DNA of 64,000 nt from Cellvibrio sp. UBA7661 (GTDB taxonomy: Bacteria > Pseudomonadota > Gammaproteobacteria > Pseudomonadales > Cellvibrionaceae). Positions 1 to 8,245 of this stretch are shown one piece after another. The notes beneath the pieces are model-generated. The model was not told where the DNA came from. It did no database searches and worked only from the letters and a program-made list of their open reading frames with translations. The position numbers were made by a program, and so were the translations under genes. Positions within the stretch are counted from its first letter, which is position 1, and every line of letters begins with the position of its first letter. The stretch covers positions 124,001-188,000 of the forward strand of contig DLHT01000006.1 of NCBI GenBank assembly GCA_002483365.1, read 5' to 3'.

Positions 1-67
1 GATTTGTAATGGTGCCGAATTAGTAACAGCGACCGACAAACCTGTGCTACCTGCATCCTCAAAATAA
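1..67 (+). other. possible C-terminal end of a gene entering from the left
   Basis: From base 2 an open frame reads 21 codons and stops at TAA 65-67. It would converge on the AraC-type gene that ends at 99. The minus strand of the same stretch also has an open frame leaving the window, but that frame starts right after a stop codon and has no visible start. Neither peptide is recognisable, so this is only a possibility that the adjoining sequence would settle. Confidence 0.2.
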
Positions 68-98
68 AACCCGCACTACCAAAAGTATTACCTTTCAC

Positions 99-1259
99 TT
101 AATGCAAATGCTGTTGGCGATAGTGACTTGGGGTAACACCGACGGTTTTCTTAAACGCCTGATTGAAAACCGATTTACTGTTAAAGCCACAACTTTTCAT
201 AATTTCACTGATCGGCTTTTGACGCAGCTCTGAGTCAGCCAAACGTTTTTTCGCCTCTGCGACGCGATAGGTGCCAATCAACTCAAAAAAATTCATATGC
301 AACTTATTATTAATGGTGCACGACAAAAGTTTGGGAGACACATTGAGTTTGATCGCCAAGCGCTCAACCGTTATGTGCGGCTCCAGATAAGGTTTGTTTT
401 GCTCCATAAAATGCGTCAACTTCTCTACCAATTGCTGCTGGGGCTCCTCCGGTGTGGGCTCCGGTGCAATCGTGTGCTCAATTTGAATATCCGAAAAACC
501 ATGTGAGTTTTTTAATAGATAAACAATCAATACACTCATGAATACCAAATACAGAAAACTCTCTGATTCACCCAGTATGCTGGCATCCGCCAATTGCAAA
601 AAACGGGTATCAATCAAGGTCAAGAATGTCCATCCATTAATACAGCAAAATCCGATAACCAACAGTTTCAGCCAATGCAAATCCACCTTATTCAGCTCAC
701 AATGGCGTGTAATCAAATGGTGTTTGTACTGATACAAGTGGTAAACGCAATACAGGCTATATGCAAATAACACCACTCTTTGAATCCAGATGAGCGCTTC
801 AAAATAGGGGTTACTAATCACATGTGCCCAATCATGCACATACTGCATTTTTTGTTCTGGATCCAAACCATGATAAATGTGGTAGATATAAATCGGATAA
901 ATCGCTGCAGGTGCCAGATGAAGCGCATCAAGGCGCTTAAGTTCAAAATCGCGAAAAATGGCTGCGCGCGTAAACCATAGCAACAGTGGCCCCTGCAAAA
1001 AAAACACGAATCCAAACAGAAAGAAAAAATTCGCGGATACGAGAGACAAGGTATCGCGCAAGTTGATATTCCAATAGATCAACGTATCGAATACACGCAG
1101 TGCACTTAGGAAAAAGAACAAGCCCAACAATTGCCAGTAAAGCTTTTTGATGCGCCCCGGTTGTTGGGCAAAAAACAACAAAAAAGCCAACACTAACGCA
1201 AGGAATCCACTGAATAAGAGTGGAATGTCATTAATATTAAACAGGGCTACTTCAACCAT
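99..1259 (-). CDS. membrane-anchored AraC-family transcriptional regulator
   Basis: A 386-residue protein with about seven hydrophobic segments in residues 1-250 and an AraC-type double helix-turn-helix at about 280-385. The second helix-turn-helix carries the family motif GFNSKSVFNQAFKKTVGVTP and ends at HYRQ. This layout (7TM sensor plus cytoplasmic AraC DNA-binding domain) is common in Cellvibrionaceae and related marine bacteria and usually senses an extracellular compound. It lies just downstream of the GH20/D-amino-acid operon on the same strand, separated by 268 bp, so it is probably a separate unit. The target and ligand are unknown. Start ATG is at 1259; no strong ribosome binding site is visible. 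Confidence 0.85.
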   Translation of the reverse strand: MVEVALFNINDIPLLFSGFLALVLAFLLFFAQQPGRIKKLYWQLLGLFFFLSALRVFDTLIYWNINLRDTLSLVSANFFFLFGFVFFLQGPLLLWFTRAAIFRDFELKRLDALHLAPAAIYPIYIYHIYHGLDPEQKMQYVHDWAHVISNPYFEALIWIQRVVLFAYSLYCVYHLYQYKHHLITRHCELNKVDLHWLKLLVIGFCCINGWTFLTLIDTRFLQLADASILGESESFLYLVFMSVLIVYLLKNSHGFSDIQIEHTIAPEPTPEEPQQQLVEKLTHFMEQNKPYLEPHITVERLAIKLNVSPKLLSCTINNKLHMNFFELIGTYRVAEAKKRLADSELRQKPISEIMKSCGFNSKSVFNQAFKKTVGVTPSHYRQQHLH

Positions 1260-1527
1260 ATCAGTCTACCAATAGCGCAGGTCATCATAGATAACGTATT
1301 TATATTTAACGCTGCAGTAACTTGCCTATGCTTCGCCCTCCCCTTTACACCAGCTACGCTGGTCTATGAGCGAATTTTTTATGCATCGGCACCGTAATGT
1401 CTGCTGCGCACCTTCAATTATTCTTCGTCACCTGAGCCTTCAGACTTAGCTGTCGGCTCCCCAAACTTACATCCAGCTGGACAACGTTGTCAATCGTATT
1501 TACAAAACTTCCCCCCTAATATCAAGG

Positions 1528-3948
1528 TTAAAAAGTTGTAAACGAATCCAGAATTAATTCCAACGAAACCGCAGCGGCGATTACCAATTCCTGATCCAGT
1601 GTTCGCGCCTGCCAGATCAGCGCCTCTACTTGCGCTCTTTCTGCCGCAGAGAGCCCAGCGCCACTCATTCGCAACGCCAGTAATCGCATGCTGCTATCAA
1701 CAACACTATTCGATTTTTCCACCAGTGATTGCCACTGGGGATTCAGCAGCAAAACCGGTTTTAGATTGTCAAGATTGTTTTTCCATAACTGCAGTTGCGC
1801 GTTTAATGCAGCGTAATCTGCATTGTTTTGCGGATTTGCCAACCAGCGGCTTAACCTCTGGTTGAATTGTCGCAAATTCTCATTTTCGGCCGGCAATGCA
1901 TCAACCAGGCGATTGAGAGGATCCTGTTTGGAATAGGTTTCGTAAGCAGATTTTTCGTGCTGACGATGGTAGTAATGGGCAGGCTCCAATAATTCGGCAA
2001 ATATTTTTACCGGTGCAATATTGTTTTTACCCGCCAACGTTTGCAGCGCTCTGTCTTGCTGCAGTCGGTGCTGCAATCCAACCGATTTTTCAGCCAGCAG
2101 TGCGATTGAATTTACCCGCACATACATACTATTTTCGTCTTGCAATTCCCGCGCCGACCAGAGCCTTTCTGCAACAACAAAGGCGCGCGGCCACAAACGC
2201 ACGTCAATACTTTGCTCATTCACTATCTCGGCCCAAAGTGCCGCTTCCCCACCCAGAACCAACGCCTCCTGCTGTGCACCCAAATGCGCCACAGACTCGG
2301 TTTTCGGTAACTGTTTTTGTGCAACATCGGTTACTACTTTTTCACCGCTTACACTGTAGGGCGTGTTACCTACCAGCGCGCGCCCCTGTAATTTATTGCC
2401 CAAGAAATTTACGTAAAATTCCACCGGCCCCATCCAGGTATCCACTGAAAAACGCGCGCCCGCATCGGAGATATTTTTTAACAGCACATCACGGCGAGAC
2501 TTGCCCGTAAAATCAATTACGCCATGAATTGTTTTTTCATCGCTGCCAATATTTTTATCGCCACTCCTGGATTTTATTAGTGTAAAAGTCCCTGTAACCG
2601 GCTTGCCACGTTTACGCGGCATCTCGAAACGCCAGGTTGTGATTGTTTCGTTAGCGGATATATTTTCGATCACTACAGGTGCAGAAGGAATGGGATCATT
2701 GCGATAGTGATAGGCAGCCGCTTGCGGCTGATCCAAATAATATCCGGTTGATAATACGGATTGAAAACCGTGGCTTACCGCATCGCTTACACCATCCGGA
2801 CCGCGCCAGGAATGAATGACAATATTGTTAGGCAAGTCAGGATGTTGTATTTCATCCCAGCCAATCATTTTGCGTTGGTGTTTTTCCAATAGCGCTTGCA
2901 AACGCTGGTTGAAATAGGCCTGCAATGCGCGATGATTTTTTAAGCCCTCTGCTTTCATAAACGCTTGTATAGACGGATTGGTATTCCAATGCTCGGGATC
3001 AACCTCGTCACCGCCGATATGGATATATTCAAACGGAAAAATATCAGCAACTTCTTTAAAAATCGCATCTGCGAATTTATATACATTTTCATTCGCAGGA
3101 TTTAACGTGGGCTTGTGCACACCCCAGCGATATTCCATTGCATAAGGCCCAGGCGCAGACATCAGCTCCGGATAGGCAACTGCAATCGCACTCGCGTGAC
3201 CAGGCATGTCTATTTCAGGCAGAACCTGAATGCCGCGCGCACGCGCGTAGGCCACAACATCGCGCATTTGTGCGCGGGTGTAGTATTCGCCATCGGACGC
3301 TAATGTATGCAATTTTGGATAGCGTTTGGATTCAAAACGCCAGCCTTGGTCATCGGTTAAATGCCAATGAAAAATGTTGTATTTGGCTACTGCCATTGCA
3401 TCAATCTGGCGCTTGATTGTATCCACCGAAAAAAAGTGCCGCGATGTGTCCAACAACAGACCGCGCCACTTAAAGCGGGGAAAATCATTAATCGTCACCA
3501 ACGGAATCGCCAACTGGCCGTTGGTACCGATCAATTGCAACAGCGTTTCCAAGCCGCGTTGCGCTCCGGCTAATTGCGCAGCCGATAATTCGATTCGATC
3601 TGCATTAACTGTTAACTGATAGGATTCATCCCACTGCGCCACACTACTTGAGAGTGGCGCTGCATTTTTAATGCGGATCAGCACGCGCGATTTTTTTTCA
3701 CTGGTTTTTTTCCAGCGAATCGTTTTTCCGGTTTGCGCTTTTACCCGATCAGCAAATAGATCCAAAGTTACATTAAGATCCTTCGTTACTTTTCCATCTG
3801 CCGCAAACAGCCATTGTTCATTCATTACCAATTGCCCTTGTTGCTCCACTACAGATTGTGGATAGGGCACCAAAGCAAGTTGCCCGCTATTGGCGGTGGC
3901 CAGTAGCGGAAACAATGCGACAACGATGAACAACAAACACCTTTTCAT
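1528..3948 (-). CDS. GH20 beta-N-acetylhexosaminidase, exported
   Basis: Releases terminal GlcNAc from chitin oligomers or other glycoconjugates. It has 806 residues with an N-terminal signal peptide (MKRCLLFIVVALFPLLATA). A GH20b-type domain lies at about 25-155, then the GH20 barrel. The catalytic Asp-Glu pair is in HIGGDEVDPEHW near residue 313, and the barrel ends with LGGEAALWAE and WPRAFVVAERLWS near 565-600. Between the YLD segment (about 410) and LGGEA (about 566) lies an unusual insert of about 150 residues with beta-rich character. The C-terminal 180 residues are helical. It is last in the leftward D-amino-acid operon, 63 bp after ridA. The leader has AGATAAAA repeats instead of a clear ribosome binding site. 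Confidence 0.92.
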   Translation of the reverse strand: MKRCLLFIVVALFPLLATANSGQLALVPYPQSVVEQQGQLVMNEQWLFAADGKVTKDLNVTLDLFADRVKAQTGKTIRWKKTSEKKSRVLIRIKNAAPLSSSVAQWDESYQLTVNADRIELSAAQLAGAQRGLETLLQLIGTNGQLAIPLVTINDFPRFKWRGLLLDTSRHFFSVDTIKRQIDAMAVAKYNIFHWHLTDDQGWRFESKRYPKLHTLASDGEYYTRAQMRDVVAYARARGIQVLPEIDMPGHASAIAVAYPELMSAPGPYAMEYRWGVHKPTLNPANENVYKFADAIFKEVADIFPFEYIHIGGDEVDPEHWNTNPSIQAFMKAEGLKNHRALQAYFNQRLQALLEKHQRKMIGWDEIQHPDLPNNIVIHSWRGPDGVSDAVSHGFQSVLSTGYYLDQPQAAAYHYRNDPIPSAPVVIENISANETITTWRFEMPRKRGKPVTGTFTLIKSRSGDKNIGSDEKTIHGVIDFTGKSRRDVLLKNISDAGARFSVDTWMGPVEFYVNFLGNKLQGRALVGNTPYSVSGEKVVTDVAQKQLPKTESVAHLGAQQEALVLGGEAALWAEIVNEQSIDVRLWPRAFVVAERLWSARELQDENSMYVRVNSIALLAEKSVGLQHRLQQDRALQTLAGKNNIAPVKIFAELLEPAHYYHRQHEKSAYETYSKQDPLNRLVDALPAENENLRQFNQRLSRWLANPQNNADYAALNAQLQLWKNNLDNLKPVLLLNPQWQSLVEKSNSVVDSSMRLLALRMSGAGLSAAERAQVEALIWQARTLDQELVIAAAVSLELILDSFTTF

Positions 3949-3954
3949 AAACTG

Positions 3955-4000
3955 TTTTTATCTTTCTCTTTTTATCTAATTTTATCTAACGGTTTTATCT
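3955..4000 (-). repeat. four AGATAAAA motifs in the leader of the hexosaminidase gene
   Basis: On the plus strand TTTTATCT occurs at 3955-3962, 3970-3977, 3980-3987 and 3993-4000, so AGATAAAA is repeated four times immediately upstream of the ATG at 3948. The spacings are 15, 10 and 13 bp. No GGAG-like site is present. The repeats could keep the leader unstructured for ribosome access or bind a regulator; this is inference. Confidence 0.6.
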
Positions 4001-4011
4001 ACATTCGTGGT

Positions 4012-4401
4012 TTATGGTTTTTTATAAGCCACGCAATCTACTTCAACTTTACAATCCACCACCATGCTCGATACAACACAAGCACGCGCAGGTGGATTAG
4101 CACCGAAATATTCCATGAATACACGGTTGAATGACATAAAATCACGCGGGTCATCCAGCCACACACCGCAACGCACCACATGCTCAGGGCCGTAACCTGC
4201 TTCGGCCAAAATAGCCAATACGTTTTTAATGGTTTGGTGTGATTGAGCAACAATGCCGCCATCGATAATTTCACCATTCACCATGGGCACTTGCCCTGAC
4301 ACAAATAACCAACCATCTGCGCCTGCTGCACGAGCGAATGGCAAATGCTGCCCGCCAGTTCCCTTTCCACCTTCAACGCCATAACGTTTTATATCTGTCA
4401 T
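4012..4401 (-). CDS. RidA family enamine/imine deaminase
   Basis: A 129-residue RidA (YjgF/YER057c/UK114) protein of full family length. Family members hydrolyse reactive 2-aminoacrylate and other imines released by PLP-dependent dehydratases. The active-site arginine is in NPPARACVVS near residue 105, followed by the conserved acidic residue in KVEVDC. It starts 12 bp after the deacylase gene. With the PLP-dependent deaminase at the head of the operon, its job is most likely to speed imine breakdown during D-amino-acid catabolism. It is probably a subfamily specialised for this operon rather than the housekeeping RidA. Confidence 0.92.
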   Translation of the reverse strand: MTDIKRYGVEGGKGTGGQHLPFARAAGADGWLFVSGQVPMVNGEIIDGGIVAQSHQTIKNVLAILAEAGYGPEHVVRCGVWLDDPRDFMSFNRVFMEYFGANPPARACVVSSMVVDCKVEVDCVAYKKP

Positions 4402-4413
4402 AAAAAAATCTCT

Positions 4414-5871
4414 TTAATAAAACCCAATCCGTAAATCACGCTGGCGTTCCAAAAACTTTCCAGCGCGATTGCCTGTTAAATGTTGTTGCGAGTAGGTCAA
4501 TACACCATTCACCCACACAGCATTGATACCCTCGGCCAATTGCTGTGGATTGGTAAAGGTGGCGGCATCGCGTACTTTTTCCGCATCAAACAACACCACA
4601 TCTGCCGCTGCGCCGACTTCGATGCGGCCGCGATCATCCAACCCAAAACGATCAGCCGACATACGCGTCATTTTGCGCACCGCTTCAGGCAAACTGAACA
4701 ACTTCAAATCGCGGCTGTAATGCCCCAACACACGCGGGAATGCACCCCACAAACGTGGATGAGGCAACGGATCAACGGGCAGACCATCGGACCCAACCAT
4801 AGTTAACGGATGCGCGAGAATTTTTTGCACATCCTGTTCATTCATGCCGTGATACACAGCGCCAGCCGGCTGCAATTTTTTTGCAGCGTCCAACAAACTC
4901 ACATCCCATTCATTGGCGATCTCGGCTAATTTTTTTCCACCCTGCTCAGGATGCGGCGTACTCCAGGTAATCACGATATCGAAATCACTGGTGACCTGTT
5001 GCAAATCCAACGTCGATGAACTCGCGCTGTAAGGATAACAATCGCAACCTACCGGATGATGCTCAGCTGCACTTTCCAGGTGCTTCAATATTTCACCACT
5101 GCGCCCCCAATTACCCGCACCAGCGCACTTTAAATGCGACACAATGACCGGCGCTTTGGCATGGTCGGCAATATCAAATGCCTCATCCAGTGCAGCAATA
5201 ATTTCGTTAAATTCCGTGCGCAAATGCGTGGTATAAACTGCACCGGTTTCATTCAGCACTTCAGCCAATAATTTCACTTCTTGCGTTGTACTGGCATAAG
5301 CCGACGCATAGGCCAGACCCGACGACAAACCCAACGCACCTTGCTTAAGCGCTTCACGCAATTGCACACGCATCAATTCAATTTCGTCGCGCGTTGCTTC
5401 ACGATCAAGGCGGTCCATGTGGTTGTTACGCAGCGCTGTATGCCCGACAAGCGCCGCAACATTGACCGCAGGTTGCGCGCGATTAACCGCTTGCTTGTAA
5501 CTGGAAAAATCGGCATAACAAAAATCGTTTGGTGTACCCAATAAATTCATCGGATCAGGCAAGCTTCCTTTCAAGGTGACAGGGCTTGCGCTGATGCCGC
5601 AATTTCCCACCACCACTGTGGTAATGCCTTGCGAAATTTTGGGCAACATGTTGGGCGCGTGAATCACTTGCAAATCATCGTGCGTATGCACATCAATAAA
5701 ACCCGGCGCTAACACCTGTCCTTGTGCATCGCGAATTGCAGTAGCATGTGCACCGTCAAGATCGCCGATCGCGGCAATGCGCCCTGCAACTATCGCAAGG
5801 TCTGCGCGATAGGCCGGTAAACCGGAGCCATCAATAATCTGCGCATTGCGAATAATTAAATCAAAATTCAC
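4414..5871 (-). CDS. N-acyl-D-amino-acid deacylase (D-aminoacylase)
   Basis: An amidohydrolase-superfamily enzyme of 485 residues, the usual length for D-aminoacylases. It hydrolyses N-acyl-D-amino acids to a free D-amino acid and a carboxylate. Visible features are the metal-binding DVHTHDD near residue 62, the metal-bridging Cys in VVGNCGISASP near 96 (typical of D-aminoacylases rather than dihydroorotases), and the C-terminal MVGSDGLPVDPLPHPR with its catalytic Asp near 365. Translation starts at a GTG (5869-5871) preceded at 7 nt by GGGAG. It sits between rpiR (91 bp upstream) and ridA (12 bp downstream). The acyl and side-chain preference cannot be read from the sequence. Confidence 0.92.
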   Translation of the reverse strand: MNFDLIIRNAQIIDGSGLPAYRADLAIVAGRIAAIGDLDGAHATAIRDAQGQVLAPGFIDVHTHDDLQVIHAPNMLPKISQGITTVVVGNCGISASPVTLKGSLPDPMNLLGTPNDFCYADFSSYKQAVNRAQPAVNVAALVGHTALRNNHMDRLDREATRDEIELMRVQLREALKQGALGLSSGLAYASAYASTTQEVKLLAEVLNETGAVYTTHLRTEFNEIIAALDEAFDIADHAKAPVIVSHLKCAGAGNWGRSGEILKHLESAAEHHPVGCDCYPYSASSSTLDLQQVTSDFDIVITWSTPHPEQGGKKLAEIANEWDVSLLDAAKKLQPAGAVYHGMNEQDVQKILAHPLTMVGSDGLPVDPLPHPRLWGAFPRVLGHYSRDLKLFSLPEAVRKMTRMSADRFGLDDRGRIEVGAAADVVLFDAEKVRDAATFTNPQQLAEGINAVWVNGVLTYSQQHLTGNRAGKFLERQRDLRIGFY

Positions 5872-5889
5872 CCACTTGCTCCCTACTTA

Positions 5890-5929
5890 CACCTGTTTGC
5901 ACCTGTTTGCATCTATTCGCACCTGTGTA
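5890..5929. repeat. 10-bp tandem repeat, four units, upstream of the deacylase gene
   Basis: On the plus strand the units are CACCTGTTTG (5890-5899), CACCTGTTTG (5900-5909), CATCTATTCG (5910-5919) and CACCTGTGTA (5920-5929). The period is one helical turn. The array ends 18 bp before the GTG start, inside the rpiR-deacylase gap. It may be a binding array or simple slippage. Confidence 0.8.
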
Positions 5930-5962
5930 TAGTGAAAAACAACAGGCCATAACAATTCGTAA

Positions 5963-6835
5963 TTAATCACCTAATGGCAAACGGTTATCGCCGCCGCGGT
6001 ATTCATCCAACGCAAATTTCACGCGGCGCAATAATTCTTTACTCTCGGTTTTACGCGCGAGCGCTAATTCAGTAGCGAGTATGTCGATCGCCAACAACAT
6101 GCCGTAACGCGAAGCCGAGGGCTTGTAAATAAAATCGGTTTCTTCAGTCACGATTGGAATAAAAATACTGGCTTTACTCGCCAGCGGTGATTGCGGTGCA
6201 GAGAACACAATCACCTGCGCCCCGTATTCGCGGGCGATATCTGCCACTTCCAACAATTCCGGTGTAACACCGGTGACCGACAGCAACACCAGCACATCTT
6301 TTTCCGTCAGGGTGGCCGCTAACATGCGCAACAACACCGGATCATGGTAGGCCGTTACAGCCAACCCCAAACGCGCCACACGGAACTGCACTTCTTCCGA
6401 CAGCATGGTGGAACCGCCACCCATACCGCCGATATAAATCAACCGCGCACTGTTTAATAACGCCGCCGCATTGCGAAAATCTGCCTCTACAAAACGCGAT
6501 AAATTAGCGCGCAGTGTTGATTCCACTTCGCTGCAAATTTGCGAATAAAATGCACTCTCTTCCACCGAGGGCACTTCCGCCAAAAAACGTGTACCGACAG
6601 CGCTCGCTTGTGCGAGTTTTAATTTCAGATCGCGGATATCTTCACAACCTACGGACTTTGCAAAACGCGAAATGGTCGCGATGCTCACCGCCGCTTTTAA
6701 CGCAAGCTGATCAATACTGGCAGCGGCAGCGAATGCGATATCATCCAAAATTGCATCGGCAATTTTTTGCTCGGTCGCAGACAAGCGGTCGCGGCTGGCG
6801 CGCATGTGGTACACAATATCGAACAAAGCCGTCAT
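5963..6835 (-). CDS. RpiR/MurR-family transcriptional regulator (HTH + SIS)
   Basis: A 290-residue regulator. An N-terminal RpiR helix-turn-helix lies at about residues 1-78 (with SIDQLALKAAVSIATISRFAKSVGC) and a SIS sugar-isomerase-like effector domain at about 125-265, with the glycine-rich IYIGGMGGGSTMLSEEVQFR at its entrance. RpiR proteins bind phosphorylated sugars or amino-sugar derivatives and repress or activate linked catabolic genes. Its position inside the operon makes it the likely controller of the whole cluster, probably through the inverted repeat at 9524-9634. The effector is unknown; a MurNAc- or GlcNAc-derived phosphate would fit the hexosaminidase. Confidence 0.92.
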   Translation of the reverse strand: MTALFDIVYHMRASRDRLSATEQKIADAILDDIAFAAAASIDQLALKAAVSIATISRFAKSVGCEDIRDLKLKLAQASAVGTRFLAEVPSVEESAFYSQICSEVESTLRANLSRFVEADFRNAAALLNSARLIYIGGMGGGSTMLSEEVQFRVARLGLAVTAYHDPVLLRMLAATLTEKDVLVLLSVTGVTPELLEVADIAREYGAQVIVFSAPQSPLASKASIFIPIVTEETDFIYKPSASRYGMLLAIDILATELALARKTESKELLRRVKFALDEYRGGDNRLPLGD

Positions 6836-6869
6836 CGTTTTACAACCTGTTTTTAAAGGTTCAATTCGC

Positions 6870-8237
6870 TTACATCATGGCTGCGAGCAGCGACACAAAT
6901 GCAAGCGCAACAAAAGAGATTATGGTTTCCAGTACCGTCCAGGTTTTTAAAGTCTGGGTAACGGTCATGTTGAAATATTCTTTGATTAGCCAAAAGCCGC
7001 CGTCATTTACGTGCGACAAAATCAATGAGCCTGCACCGGTAGCAATCACCAACAATTCAGGATGCGGATAACCCGCTGCAAGCGCGATTGGCGCAACAAT
7101 TCCCGCAGCGGTGCTCATGGCAACGGTGGCTGAACCGGTGGCGATACGCATTAACGCAGCAACTAGCCATCCCATCATCAAGGGTGTTAATGCCATATCC
7201 GATGAGAAGGTCACAATTTCTTTGGCGATACCCGCTTCCACCAAAATGCGATTTAAACCACCACCCGCGCCCACTAATAACGTGATCCCCGCGGTGGGAG
7301 CCAAACAGTCGTGACTGAATTTCAAAATAGAATCGCGATTAAATCCGCGTGCTAATCCGAGTGTGTAAAAACTCACGAGGGTTGCAATTAATAGCGCAAC
7401 AACAGAGTTGCCGATGAACAACAAGAAATCATTCAGGCGCGTACCGCGTTCAGCAATCAGATCAGCCCAACCGCCCAACAACATCAACACTACCGGCAAC
7501 ATGATGGTGAATAAGGTAATGCCAAAACCGGGCAGCTGACGCTCGGCATCGGCATGAATAAATTGCTCTTCAAGTGGATTGTGCGCAGGCAATTGGATTT
7601 TGGGCGCAATCCATTTTGCAAAAATGGGCCCGGCGATAATCGCCGTGGGAATGCCCACAATCAATGCAAAAAAAATCGTGCGCCCGACGTTTGCCTGATA
7701 TTCACCAACAGCAATCATCGCCGCCGGGTGTGGCGGTACCAAACCGTGTACGACAGATAAACCCGCCACCATCGGCAAGCCGACTAACAACATGGAGGTG
7801 CCGGTGCGACGCGCCACGTTAAAAGCAATCGGAATTAACAACACAAAACCGACTTCGAAAAAAATCGGGAAGCCAACCAGGAAGGCGATAAACACCATCG
7901 CCCAGTGCACATTTTTTTCACCAAACAAACGAATCATGGTGCGCGCGATTTGTTCGGCACCGCCGGATTCCGCCATCATTTTTCCGAGCATGGTGCCCAG
8001 TGCAACAACTAACGCAATGTGGCCGAGGGTTTTGCCCACGCCAGCTTCATAGACGAACACCACATCTTTTGCCGGAATGCCCGCCATCAACCCCAAACCG
8101 AGCGACACCAACGTAAGCGTGATAAACGGATTGAGGCGGTAGCGTGCAATCAACAAGATCAACGCAATGATGCTGATGGCCGCGTACACCAATAACCATT
8201 GGCCGGGCGTGAGCAAGGTTGAGAAAAAAGCGTCCAT
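6870..8237 (-). CDS. GntP-family H+ symporter (gluconate/D-serine permease type)
   Basis: A 455-residue inner-membrane transporter with about 12 hydrophobic segments. Family signatures include GFPIFFEVGFVLLIPIAF and the HGLVPPHPAAM loop, both classic for GntP/GntT/DsdX. GntP members import gluconate, related aldonates or D-serine. The neighbouring D-amino-acid deaminase and deacylase make a DsdX-like role (D-amino acid or N-acyl-D-amino acid uptake) more likely than gluconate, since no gluconate kinase is nearby. The start ATG at 8237 lies 8 bp after the deaminase stop, so the two are translationally close. Confidence 0.92.
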   Translation of the reverse strand: MDAFFSTLLTPGQWLLVYAAISIIALILLIARYRLNPFITLTLVSLGLGLMAGIPAKDVVFVYEAGVGKTLGHIALVVALGTMLGKMMAESGGAEQIARTMIRLFGEKNVHWAMVFIAFLVGFPIFFEVGFVLLIPIAFNVARRTGTSMLLVGLPMVAGLSVVHGLVPPHPAAMIAVGEYQANVGRTIFFALIVGIPTAIIAGPIFAKWIAPKIQLPAHNPLEEQFIHADAERQLPGFGITLFTIMLPVVLMLLGGWADLIAERGTRLNDFLLFIGNSVVALLIATLVSFYTLGLARGFNRDSILKFSHDCLAPTAGITLLVGAGGGLNRILVEAGIAKEIVTFSSDMALTPLMMGWLVAALMRIATGSATVAMSTAAGIVAPIALAAGYPHPELLVIATGAGSLILSHVNDGGFWLIKEYFNMTVTQTLKTWTVLETIISFVALAFVSLLAAMM

Positions 8238-8245
8238 GGCGCGCC

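Noticed and set aside
1260..1527. Possible mobile-element remnant between the AraC gene and the GH20 gene
   Set aside because: A short hairpin ACCAGC-TAC-GCTGGT is present near 1351-1365, but no inverted terminal repeats, direct repeats or transposase fragments were found.
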